A DNA stretch of 5,864 nucleotides. Source: an uncultured Bacilli bacterium. Lineage in GTDB: Bacteria > Bacillota_I > Bacilli_A > RF39 > UBA660. Each line of letters opens with the position of its first letter. Position 1 is the stretch's first letter. The notes beneath the pieces were generated by a model, which made no database searches, was not told the origin of the DNA, and worked only from the letters and a program-made list of their open reading frames with translations. The stretch is from assembly GCA_947631895.1 (NCBI GenBank), contig CANRMU010000063.1, forward strand, positions 1-5,864, read 5' to 3'. Shown in pieces: positions 1 to 5,452 of the stretch. Both the position numbers and the translations under genes were made by a program.

Positions 1-217
1 ACTTAAGCCCTCTTTCTTTAAATTAATTTTATCAAATATTTATTTAAAAGTCACTAAGTAATTACAAGTTAATCAACGCATTATAATAGATATTTTTTTT
101 ACGGTTGAATATATTGCCTTGTATTATTCTTAATAGTTATCATATTCATTATAATAAGTTCATTATTTTGTAATATCTCTTTGCTTTTTGATAAATGCAA
201 ATAATTCTAATCTAAAT
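1..217. other. Intergenic, no gene seen
   Basis: This AT-rich stretch lies downstream of the sigma-factor terminator. Minus-strand ATGs at 79-81, 141-143 and 147-149 are closed by a stop within about 17 codons, and I see no supported gene on the plus strand. A TATAAT at 82-87 on the plus strand has no convincing -35 partner. I see no RNA gene or hairpin of note here. Confidence 0.6.
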
Positions 218-245
218 CAAAAAAAGAAAGAAAAGTTCTTCCTTT
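218..245 (-). terminator. Rho-independent terminator of the STAS-sigma operon
   Basis: Read on the minus strand, AAAGGAAGAA (236-245) can pair with TTCTTTCTTT (223-232) across a 3-base loop, with one G-U pair, followed by a T run at 219-222. The hairpin starts one base after the sigma-factor stop codon, which is where an operon-ending terminator is expected. The stem is AT-rich, so efficiency may be moderate. Confidence 0.65.
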
Positions 246-246
246 G

Positions 247-897
247 TTATGCAACTTCATAAAATTGTCTTAATTTTTCAAGGCTTTTCTTTTCATATCT
301 AGAAACCATTACTTGAGTCATCTTTAATTTTCTCGCTATTTCTTGTTGAGTCATGTCCTTAAAATAACGATAGTTAATAATTTTTTGTTCATCTGGATTT
401 AATGTTGTAATACTATCTTTTAATGTTAGTTTTTCATCTAAAGATAAATTTTCTTTTAAAGGAATTGTTTCATAGTAGTCTTTTTCATCATTAGAAGCTC
501 CATCTAAACTAATTGGTTCATAAATAGAATTAACTGCTTCATAAACAATTTTTAAATCTAAGCCTAGAAATTCGGCAATTTCTTCATAAGTGGCTAGGCG
601 GTTTAATTTTTGACTTAAAACATTTTTAGCAATTTCAATTTTTCTTACTAAACGAATAATATCTTTACTAACTTTTAGTTTTTGATTTTTATAAACACAT
701 TCATACATTTCACCAAAAATATAATCATAAGCATAACTAGAAAATTTAGTATTGCCATTTGTTTGATAATTTTTATAAGCTTTTATAACACCCATACAAC
801 CAGCTTGAAATAAATCTTCAAAAGGGACATTATAAAATTTAGTTGCAATTTTCTTAATTAAGGGAATATTAGCTTTAATAATTTGCTCTGTATTCAT
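247..897 (-). CDS. RNA polymerase sigma factor, SigF/SigG/SigB family
   Basis: This is an alternative sigma-70 factor that directs RNA polymerase to a special promoter set. Region 2 spans about residues 5-75, with the core-binding DLFQAGCMG at 28-36 and KFSSYA at 51-56. Region 3 (about 76-125) contains KVSKDI and LATYEEIAEFLGL. Region 4 (about 158-212) ends in the helix-turn-helix TQQEIARKLKMTQVMVSRYEKK, a close match in pattern to B. subtilis SigF. At 216 aa it is shorter than SigF or SigG (about 255-260) because nearly all of the N-terminal extension ahead of region 2 is missing. An AGGAGG at 903-908, five bases from the ATG, fixes the start and overlaps the stop codon of the STAS gene upstream, so the two are translationally coupled. 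No spoIIAB-like anti-sigma gene is adjacent. Assignment to the family is firm; choosing SigF over SigG or SigB is not possible here. Confidence 0.93.
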   Translation of the reverse strand: MNTEQIIKANIPLIKKIATKFYNVPFEDLFQAGCMGVIKAYKNYQTNGNTKFSSYAYDYIFGEMYECVYKNQKLKVSKDIIRLVRKIEIAKNVLSQKLNRLATYEEIAEFLGLDLKIVYEAVNSIYEPISLDGASNDEKDYYETIPLKENLSLDEKLTLKDSITTLNPDEQKIINYRYFKDMTQQEIARKLKMTQVMVSRYEKKSLEKLRQFYEVA

Positions 898-906
898 TTA
901 TTCCTC

Positions 907-1206
907 CTAATTCATAATTTTAAAATGAAATCCTATTAAACCCTCCTTTAAAGTTTTTTTCATGTTGCATAACAGAAAATTACCCCCATTTTTCTTCATT
1001 TCAATTTTAGCACTTAATAAGGCATATTTTCCGTCTAAATCTAATTTCCTTAATTTAGTACAATCACAACATAAACTTTTAATCTTATTTTTTTCTAAAT
1101 AAGGTATTAAATAATATTCAATATGATGAACAGTCTTACGGCATAAATTTCCTTCTAAATGTGCATATAAAACATCTCCTTGTCGTTTTAAGTTTAAATA
1201 AAACAT
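907..1206 (-). CDS. SpoIIAA/RsbV-like STAS-domain protein, degenerate
   Basis: This is a 99-aa protein with the layout of an anti-anti-sigma STAS domain: a first strand near GDVLYAHLEGNL (10-21), a helix at 25-39, a strand KSLCCDCTKL (43-52), the loop LDLDGKYALL (55-64), a helix to about 72, and NGGNFLLCNM (73-82). In SpoIIAA/RsbV the loop reads DS[ST]G, and the first serine is phosphorylated by the anti-sigma kinase. Here it is D-L-D-G (56-59), so the acceptor serine is replaced by Leu57. It is also about 18 residues shorter than SpoIIAA and lacks the last helix. It lies directly before the sigma gene, and its TAG stop is embedded in that gene's ribosome binding site. Its own ribosome site is AGGGTGA (1211-1217). 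The partner may be the sigma factor itself or an unseen kinase; the function is inferred from context. Confidence 0.8.
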   Translation of the reverse strand: MFYLNLKRQGDVLYAHLEGNLCRKTVHHIEYYLIPYLEKNKIKSLCCDCTKLRKLDLDGKYALLSAKIEMKKNGGNFLLCNMKKTLKEGLIGFHFKIMN

Positions 1207-1210
1207 ATAA

Positions 1211-1217
1211 TCACCCT
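1211..1217 (-). promoter_or_regulatory. Ribosome binding site of the STAS gene
   Basis: AGGGTGA on the minus strand lies four bases before the ATG at 1204-1206. It supports that start for the 99-aa STAS protein. Confidence 0.6.
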
Positions 1218-1221
1218 ACCT

Positions 1222-1250
1222 AGTTTAATATAGAATGTTTTAATTAAACT
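1222..1250. repeat. 8-bp inverted repeat over the candidate promoter
   Basis: AGTTTAAT (1222-1229) and its exact reverse complement ATTAAACT (1243-1250) are separated by 13 bases. The left arm overlaps the candidate -10 and the right arm abuts the -35. It could be an operator or simply an AT-rich coincidence; it lacks a T tail and is not a good terminator. Confidence 0.4.
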
Positions 1251-1255
1251 TTAAA
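1227..1255 (-). promoter_or_regulatory. Candidate promoter of the STAS-sigma operon
   Basis: On the minus strand a TTTAAA (-35, 1250-1255, four of six consensus bases) and TATATT (-10, 1227-1232) are separated by 17 bases, in the 73-base gap after the LCP gene. The element resembles a housekeeping sigma-A promoter rather than a SigF or SigB site. Such matches are easy to find in AT-rich DNA, so this is tentative. Readthrough from the LCP gene is also possible because I see no clear terminator between them. Confidence 0.35.
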
Positions 1256-1279
1256 CACTTTCGACAAAGATAGATAAAA

Positions 1280-2719
1280 TTAGTAATTATTAGTTATTTC
1301 ATTAATTTTATTTTTAGCATTTTCTACACTTTCTTCATCAGGAATCATAACATAGCCATAACTTTTAGGAAACGTATACGTAAGTTCTGAAGAATCACTT
1401 CCTGTTAAAACTTGTTTTTCGATAGTCCAATTAGCCATATCTTTAATTTGTTTTTTAACTAAAGAAGTTATTTCATTCATCGAAATATTAGTTGCAAAAT
1501 TACCTTCAATAGATCCTAATAAAGATGCATAATTAGTTAATATTTTAGAAGATGTTAATTTATTTACCATGGCTTCAATTACTTGTTGTTGATGTCTAGC
1601 TCTTCCAATATCCCCTTCTCTTAAATTATAACGTTCTCTAGAATACGCTAAAGATTGTTTACCATCTAAATGCATTAATCCTTTAGTAAATTCATAATAA
1701 ATAAACTCGCCATCTTCTTCTTGATAATCCGCACTAAAAGAAAAAGGAACATCAATATCTATTCCATCAATTGCATCAATAATTTTAACTAAAGATGTAA
1801 AATTAATTTTAAGATAATAATTTATTTCTTCATCTAATAAATCTTCAATAGTTTTAATACTCATATCAATTCCTTTTAAACCAGCATGAGTTAATTTATC
1901 TTTTAAACCAGTTGTATTATGTAATTGTACATAATAATCTCTAGGAATTGATGTTAGTAAAATTTGATTAGTTTTCGGATTAACAGTAGCCACAATATTA
2001 ACATCACTTCTAGATACTTTATTAATACTACCATAAGTATCAATTCCTGTAATATAAATATTAAATGGTTCTTCCGTTACTTTAACTTTTTTATTTTCTC
2101 TTATAATATCTACTTGATAAGTTTTTAAAACTTTAGTATCTTCTTTAAATTCTTTTTGCATTTCTTGATATAATTTAGATTCTTCATCAGAAATCATAAT
2201 AGCATCTACTTCTTCATCTAATAAAGCACTAATTAAAGAAGAAGTATCTTCTAATTCTTTCTTAGAATACTTTATTTCTTTATTTAAAAGATTTTCTACT
2301 TTAATAGTTGATTCATCACTTACTAAAGCAAAACTTTTATTACTTAAATCTTTAATATCATTATAATTATTATTATTTAAAGTTATAATATTAATACTTT
2401 TAGTTTCAATATTTAAAAAACTTAAATTATGTAAAAAATTTAAAGTAAGAGATTGATAACTTAAACCAATACCAAATAATAAAACCAAAACAAAACTAAA
2501 AAATACTCCTACTTTTCTAAATTTTTTATGTCCTAAACAATAGTAGATACCTAAATTTAAAATTACTAAAATAATGAACATTACCATTAAATAGATAAAC
2601 GGCAATATATTTAATCTAATAAACATTATATAAAAACTAATCGTTAAAATTAAAACAACTAAAAACAAACTTTTATAAATAACATTTTTCTTAAGTCTTA
2701 ATCTTTTTTTAGTTTTCAT
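1280..2719 (-). CDS. LytR-CpsA-Psr (LCP) family cell-wall glycopolymer transferase
   Basis: LCP proteins are membrane enzymes that attach lipid-linked glycopolymers such as teichoic acids to peptidoglycan on the outer face of the membrane. The LCP catalytic domain covers about residues 218-400. It has NIYITGID (220-227), RSDVNIVATVNP (237-248), the SIPRDYYV loop (257-264), INFTSLVKIIDAIDGIDIDV (305-324) and the arginine-rich SRERYNLREGDIGRARHQQQV (360-380), which holds the pyrophosphate- and metal-binding residues of the family. The N-terminus has a basic start and three hydrophobic segments (about 15-35, 38-62, 69-90) rather than the usual single anchor. Residues about 105-208 form an extra domain before the LCP domain, with DIKDLSNKSFALVSDE and LLDEEVDAIMISDEES, resembling a periplasmic substrate-binding fold. 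The start is set by AGGTGA at 2724-2729. Codon use and composition match the neighbours. It is probably a chromosomal core gene. Confidence 0.94.
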   Translation of the reverse strand: MKTKKRLRLKKNVIYKSLFLVVLILTISFYIMFIRLNILPFIYLMVMFIILVILNLGIYYCLGHKKFRKVGVFFSFVLVLLFGIGLSYQSLTLNFLHNLSFLNIETKSINIITLNNNNYNDIKDLSNKSFALVSDESTIKVENLLNKEIKYSKKELEDTSSLISALLDEEVDAIMISDEESKLYQEMQKEFKEDTKVLKTYQVDIIRENKKVKVTEEPFNIYITGIDTYGSINKVSRSDVNIVATVNPKTNQILLTSIPRDYYVQLHNTTGLKDKLTHAGLKGIDMSIKTIEDLLDEEINYYLKINFTSLVKIIDAIDGIDIDVPFSFSADYQEEDGEFIYYEFTKGLMHLDGKQSLAYSRERYNLREGDIGRARHQQQVIEAMVNKLTSSKILTNYASLLGSIEGNFATNISMNEITSLVKKQIKDMANWTIEKQVLTGSDSSELTYTFPKSYGYVMIPDEESVENAKNKINEITNNY

Positions 2720-2736
2720 CTTCTCACCTATTTTTA

Positions 2737-2765
2737 ATTATAAAGAAAAAATAAGAAAATATCAT
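2737..2765 (-). promoter_or_regulatory. Candidate promoter of the LCP gene
   Basis: On the minus strand ATGATA (-35, 2760-2765, four of six consensus bases) and a perfect TATAAT (-10, 2737-2742) are separated by 17 bases. The predicted transcript would begin only about 11 bases before the ATG, next to the ribosome site at 2724-2729. An alternative TATAAT at 2778-2783 would give a more usual leader but has no recognisable -35. Confidence 0.3.
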
Positions 2766-2774
2766 CTTATTTTT
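2747..2774. repeat. 10-bp inverted repeat, possible weak terminator
   Basis: AAAAATAAGA (2747-2756) and TCTTATTTTT (2765-2774) are exact reverse complements around an 8-base loop. On the minus strand the hairpin is followed by TCTTT-rich sequence, so it could end the AlbA_2 transcript, 138 bases after that stop codon. Only one of the ten pairs is G-C, which argues for a weak or no terminator. It overlaps the candidate LCP promoter. Confidence 0.35.
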
Positions 2775-2823
2775 AAAATTATATGTAAAGTAAAAATCAA
2801 AAATATTTTGTTTATCATTTATG

Positions 2824-2904
2824 ACAATTTGTTGTCCACTTTGTTGTCCACCTAAATTGACGCATCCATATTTTAGGATATTTAGAACAATTTGTTGTCC
2901 ACTT
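2824..2904. repeat. Cluster of three TTGTTGTCCAC direct repeats
   Basis: The 11-base core TTGTTGTCCAC occurs at 2829-2839, 2841-2851 and 2892-2902, always in the same orientation. The first two are in tandem with a 12-base period. An 18-base version, ACAATTTGTTGTCCACTT, is identical at 2824-2841 and 2887-2904. The cluster follows the AlbA_2 stop codon immediately, and a fourth copy lies at 5546-5556. Each longer copy holds a short inverted repeat (ACAA-TTTG-TTGT). Multiple short GTGGACAA-type repeats remind me of the ends of IS21-family elements, but no transposase gene is present, so the origin is unproven. Confidence 0.75.
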
Positions 2905-2911
2905 ACAAAAT

Positions 2912-4387
2912 CTACAAATTATTTTTTACTGTTATATATTTTTGATTTTTAGCATTTATACTATTTTTATTTGTATAATCTAATTTACCTTCTTCAATTA
3001 AAGGTTTAATGATAAATGATGACAAATATTGTCTAGAACTTATTTTTAAATATTCTTTTATTTCTTTAGCAGTTCTTGCTTCATCATTACAATATTGTAA
3101 TATTTTATCTTTCTTGTTTTCTAATGATTGGCCTTCATTACTTATTTGACTTATATTTTTATTTCTAAAAATTACTTTAAAACAATTTCTATCTTCATAA
3201 AATTCTGGCTCAGGAAGACCATAATTTTTCATTTCACGAATCATTGTAGGAATACCAGTATGTCTATTTTCAATAATAGAACCTTTTTCTTCAAGAATTT
3301 TTATAATAGTTGTATTTCTTGCTTCCATATTGGTTGTTGAACCTAATTGTTCAATTCTATTTATGCCATATAAACCACCTGGATTTGTTATTTCCAATCT
3401 ATCATTAAACATAAAAATTGATATATAAGAATTCTCTGTTTGACTACTATAATCTCGATGAATAAGTGCGTTGGTGATTGCTTCTTTAAGGGCGTCCAAT
3501 GGGTATTCAAAACGATTAGTTCTTTGACCATTAGAATCAATAATTACACTAGTTTTCATGTTTCTTTGTATAAAATTTAAAGATTCTCTTAACATTTCTT
3601 CAATCGTTCCTTCAACTCTTTTATTATCTAAAAATCTTTCACCAATTGTACCAATATCTCCTAATTCTGTTCCCGGTATAACTGAGCATGCAATAAATAA
3701 TTGAGGATAAGAGCTTTGAGGATATTCGCCAAAAATAAGAGTTCCAGCTAATGTCGGATAAATATTTTCGTCATTAGAATCAATTATTCCACTTAATTTT
3801 AAACATTTATTAAAATCATTCTTAGCAAAATTAGGCCTTTCTTTTTTAATTTCATTTATATAATCAATTAATGCTTTTTCATTTAAATCATCAAGAGTAG
3901 CTCTTTTATTAGGTCTTATATCTTCATGAATGTGATCATTATAGCTTTCCAATGCATATATTTCATAATCCGTCATTTGCAAATCATTATCGCCAATGCG
4001 TATATAAGAACCTCCCTTTAAACCTTTTGGCTTATAATAGCATGGTTTTTTATTTTGAGGAATCTCTTCAATTTTTACTGCTAATATTTTTTTGCCATCA
4101 TATTCTAATGGCAATATATCTGGTCTAACTGCTGGTTCCATTGAATCATTACAAAGAGAGGAAATTTTCTTTTGTAAATCATTTATATCATATACGCCAG
4201 TTATTTCAAAATCCATACTTTCATCTATTCCAAATATTATTAAACCACCATATTTATTTGAAAAACTAGAAATAGTGTCATAACATTTTGGAAAACCACC
4301 TACAGCTTTTACTACTTCAATTCGATTAGTTTCCGTTTTATATTTTTTTATATAATGAATAGCACTTATAACTTCTTGTTTTATCAT
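2912..4387 (-). CDS. AlbA_2 (Schlafen-type) / HATPase_c_4 protein with C-terminal winged helix
   Basis: This 491-aa protein has the layout of the COG2865 'predicted transcriptional regulator' group. An N-terminal AlbA_2 domain (about 18-145) carries ETNRIEVVKAVGGFPKCYDTIS and SFSNKYGGLIIFGIDE (41-56), the nucleic-acid-binding fold shared with Schlafen proteins. A GHKL-type ATPase-like domain (about 295-385) shows LKEAITNALIHRDYS (300-314) as the N-box, NPGGLYGIN (335-343) as a glycine motif, and RHTGIPTM (375-382). The last 65 residues (about 425-490) look like a winged helix: DKILQYCNDEARTAKEIKEYLKISSRQYLSSFIIKPLIEEGKL. It is complete, with AAGGAG (4398-4403) ten bases before the only reasonable ATG, because an in-frame TGA lies just upstream. 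Such proteins are common in variable genome regions. The DNA or RNA target is unknown, and a defence role is only suggested by the Rpn neighbours. Confidence 0.92.
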   Translation of the reverse strand: MIKQEVISAIHYIKKYKTETNRIEVVKAVGGFPKCYDTISSFSNKYGGLIIFGIDESMDFEITGVYDINDLQKKISSLCNDSMEPAVRPDILPLEYDGKKILAVKIEEIPQNKKPCYYKPKGLKGGSYIRIGDNDLQMTDYEIYALESYNDHIHEDIRPNKRATLDDLNEKALIDYINEIKKERPNFAKNDFNKCLKLSGIIDSNDENIYPTLAGTLIFGEYPQSSYPQLFIACSVIPGTELGDIGTIGERFLDNKRVEGTIEEMLRESLNFIQRNMKTSVIIDSNGQRTNRFEYPLDALKEAITNALIHRDYSSQTENSYISIFMFNDRLEITNPGGLYGINRIEQLGSTTNMEARNTTIIKILEEKGSIIENRHTGIPTMIREMKNYGLPEPEFYEDRNCFKVIFRNKNISQISNEGQSLENKKDKILQYCNDEARTAKEIKEYLKISSRQYLSSFIIKPLIEEGKLDYTNKNSINAKNQKYITVKNNL

Positions 4388-4397
4388 TCCAAATCAA

Positions 4398-4403
4398 CTC
4401 CTT
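4398..4403 (-). promoter_or_regulatory. Ribosome binding site of the AlbA_2 gene
   Basis: AAGGAG lies ten bases before the ATG at 4385-4387. The spacing is slightly long, but no other start is available because TGA lies in frame three codons upstream. Confidence 0.7.
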
Positions 4404-4568
4404 AAACATTATTTATAAGAGTTACAATTAATAAAGCTAAATATTTAAAATAATTTAAAAAAGATAAAATATCTTATATTTTAATTTTATTTAAAGTGAA
4501 AAAAAGTACTTATTATAAATTAGTTATTTTTCTAATTATAGAACAGCACTTTCATGTAAAATTACAAA
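4404..4568. other. Intergenic region before the AlbA_2 gene
   Basis: This gap is strongly AT-rich and has no ORF of note. On the minus strand, TATAAT occurs at 4535-4540 and 4512-4517 and TATAAA at 4412-4417, but none has a good -35, so the AlbA_2 promoter is not settled. TTCTA and TAGAA (4530-4543) form a perfect inverted repeat around the first TATAAT and could be an operator. Confidence 0.4.
4457..4475 (-). terminator. Weak candidate terminator after the small Rpn-tail operon
   Basis: On the minus strand AAGATA (4470-4475) pairs with TATCTT (4461-4466) around TTT, followed by a T run. The stem is only six pairs with one G-C, and it lies about 95 bases after the last stop codon of the operon, so it is a weak candidate. 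Confidence 0.3.
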
Positions 4569-4925
4569 TTATTTCTTATAGTGTTTTTTTAATTTAAGTA
4601 TATCTTCTTTGGTAAGACCAGTTACTCTACTAATAAGATTTATATCTTCTTTCATTTTTAACAGATTTATGGCAATATTTTTTATAGCTTTTTCTCTACC
4701 GCGTTCCATATCAATTTCTATTGCAAGCTTCTTTACTATTCTTCTTGGTAAACAGGTAACAGCCGAAATATATCTAGGACCATATTCTTCTTCATTTATC
4801 ATTTCAGTAGCAATTTTTCTTTTAACTAATTTGATATCAACTTCTCGATTATTTTTATTTTTCCATATTTTTTCATTAAACTCTTTTCTTGTTAACCAAA
4901 GAGATGCATAAAATTTTAAATTCAT
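4569..4925 (-). CDS. Stand-alone Rpn C-terminal-domain protein, third of the operon, with insertion
   Basis: This 118-aa protein has no nuclease domain. Its start (FYASLWLTRKEFNEKIWKNKNN, 5-26) aligns with the segment before the GEE motif of the Rpn nuclease at the right edge: both have TRK-x-F and a tryptophan five residues after the F. Its end (REKAIKNIAINLLKMKEDINLISRVTGLTKEDILKLKKHYKK, 77-118) is the typical Rpn C-terminal module with N-x-A-x-x-L-L and TGL-x-x-x-x-I-x-x-LKK. Between them sit about 45 residues (30-74) absent from its two paralogues, including EEYGPRYISAVTCLPRR. Its ATG overlaps the TAA of the upstream gene by one base (TAATG), so it is probably translated by coupling; GGAAG at 4930-4934 may help. 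The role could be a partner or inhibitor of Rpn nuclease; this is inferred. Confidence 0.8.
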   Translation of the reverse strand: MNLKFYASLWLTRKEFNEKIWKNKNNREVDIKLVKRKIATEMINEEEYGPRYISAVTCLPRRIVKKLAIEIDMERGREKAIKNIAINLLKMKEDINLISRVTGLTKEDILKLKKHYKK

Positions 4926-5164
4926 TAATCTTCCAACTCCCTTAATTTTTTAACCTTTATGATTGTTTTTTCATTAAGTCCTGTAAAAGCTGTTATTCGT
5001 TCAATTGATTCATTAGCATTTAACATATTTAAAGCAACAATATTTTTAGCTTCTTCTTCACCAATTACTTGATTTGCCTTATCTTTCCATGTATCCCAGT
5101 CAAAAATCAAATGTATATTATTATGATAAAAATAAACGTATAATTTTCTTCTTATTTTACCCAT
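4925..5164 (-). CDS. Stand-alone Rpn C-terminal-domain protein, second of the operon
   Basis: This 79-aa protein aligns over its full length with the protein encoded just upstream and with the last part of the Rpn nuclease at the right edge. Shared features are KL-x-x-YF (7-12), an FD-x-D-x-W motif (21-26), NQ-x-IGEE (31-37), then N-x-x-A-x-x-ML-x-AN (41-51) and FTGLNEKTIIKVKK (60-73). There is no PD-(D/E)XK catalytic region and no room for one, since only five bases separate it from the preceding gene. AAGGAG (5175-5180), ten bases before the ATG, lies inside the last codons of that gene. Its stop overlaps the next ATG. The tetrapeptide GEER array of the full nuclease is reduced to a single GEE here. 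It is probably a small cytoplasmic protein; function unproven. Confidence 0.84.
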   Translation of the reverse strand: MGKIRRKLYVYFYHNNIHLIFDWDTWKDKANQVIGEEEAKNIVALNMLNANESIERITAFTGLNEKTIIKVKKLRELED

Positions 5165-5169
5165 ATTAT

Positions 5170-5415
5170 TTAAACTCCTTTATTTGAAATTGATTTTTTT
5201 AATTCTTTTATATCATTTTCCATAAGCCCTGTAAAAGTTATTATATTTTCTATTGGTTCATTTGCTTGTAACATTTTAATGGCAAGATTCTTTAAACCAC
5301 ATTCTTCTCCAATATTTTGATTAGATCTAGCACGCCATAAATCTCTATCAAACAACCTTTTAGTCTGTCTATCAACAAAATAGTTTTCTAATTTTTCCAT
5401 TATACTCATCAACAT
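5170..5415 (-). CDS. Stand-alone Rpn C-terminal-domain protein, first of the operon
   Basis: This 81-aa protein is the closest of the three to the Rpn nuclease tail. KLENYFVDRQTKRLFDRDLW (8-27) lines up with the nuclease's KEFLNNEETRKDFAREEW, then ARSNQNIGEE, then NLAIKMLQANEPIENIITFTGL (43-64) and ELKKSI (71-76). The homology therefore begins at the start of the protein, as expected for a genuine domain rather than a random fragment. It follows a perfect-consensus promoter (5453-5481) and a leader of roughly 30 bases. The start is uncertain. GAGGTGAT (5416-5423) abuts the ATG at 5415, whereas the ATG at 5409 has a more comfortable spacing and gives 79 aa, the same length as the next protein. 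Function is inferred only from the relation to Rpn. Confidence 0.84.
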   Translation of the reverse strand: MLMSIMEKLENYFVDRQTKRLFDRDLWRARSNQNIGEECGLKNLAIKMLQANEPIENIITFTGLMENDIKELKKSISNKGV

Positions 5416-5423
5416 ATCACCTC
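5416..5423 (-). promoter_or_regulatory. Ribosome binding site deciding the first small-gene start
   Basis: GAGGTGAT on the minus strand touches the ATG at 5413-5415 and lies seven bases (counted from AGGTGA) before the ATG at 5407-5409. The second spacing is more usual, which favours a protein two residues shorter. Confidence 0.55.
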
Positions 5424-5452
5424 GTATTCAGCAAAATATTATTTATACCCAC

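Noticed and set aside
1251..1256. GTTTAA on the minus strand as the -35 of a SigB-type promoter
   Set aside because: No GGGTAT-like -10 lies 12 to 15 bases downstream.
2829..2902. TTGTCCAC cores read as DnaA boxes of a replication origin
   Set aside because: They resemble DnaA boxes but lack the final A, and in an AT-rich Firmicute TTATCCACA is expected. The identity extends well beyond nine bases, and there is no dnaA, dnaN or rep gene nearby.
2824..2904. CRISPR array
   Set aside because: Repeats are too short, spacing is irregular (12 and about 51 bases), and no cas gene is present.
3128..3340. Plus-strand ORF of 70 codons inside the AlbA_2 gene
   Set aside because: It lies opposite a well-conserved coding gene, has low-complexity F/I/N-rich sequence and no ribosome site or family resemblance.
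4092..4283. Plus-strand ORF of 63 codons inside the AlbA_2 gene
   Set aside because: It is antisense to the AlbA_2 domain, whose conserved motifs occupy the minus strand; no recognisable protein pattern.
4609..4911. Plus-strand ORF of 100 codons with hydrophobic sequence
   Set aside because: It is the antisense of the 118-aa Rpn-tail gene. The apparent membrane segments arise from reading lysine- and glutamate-rich codons backwards.
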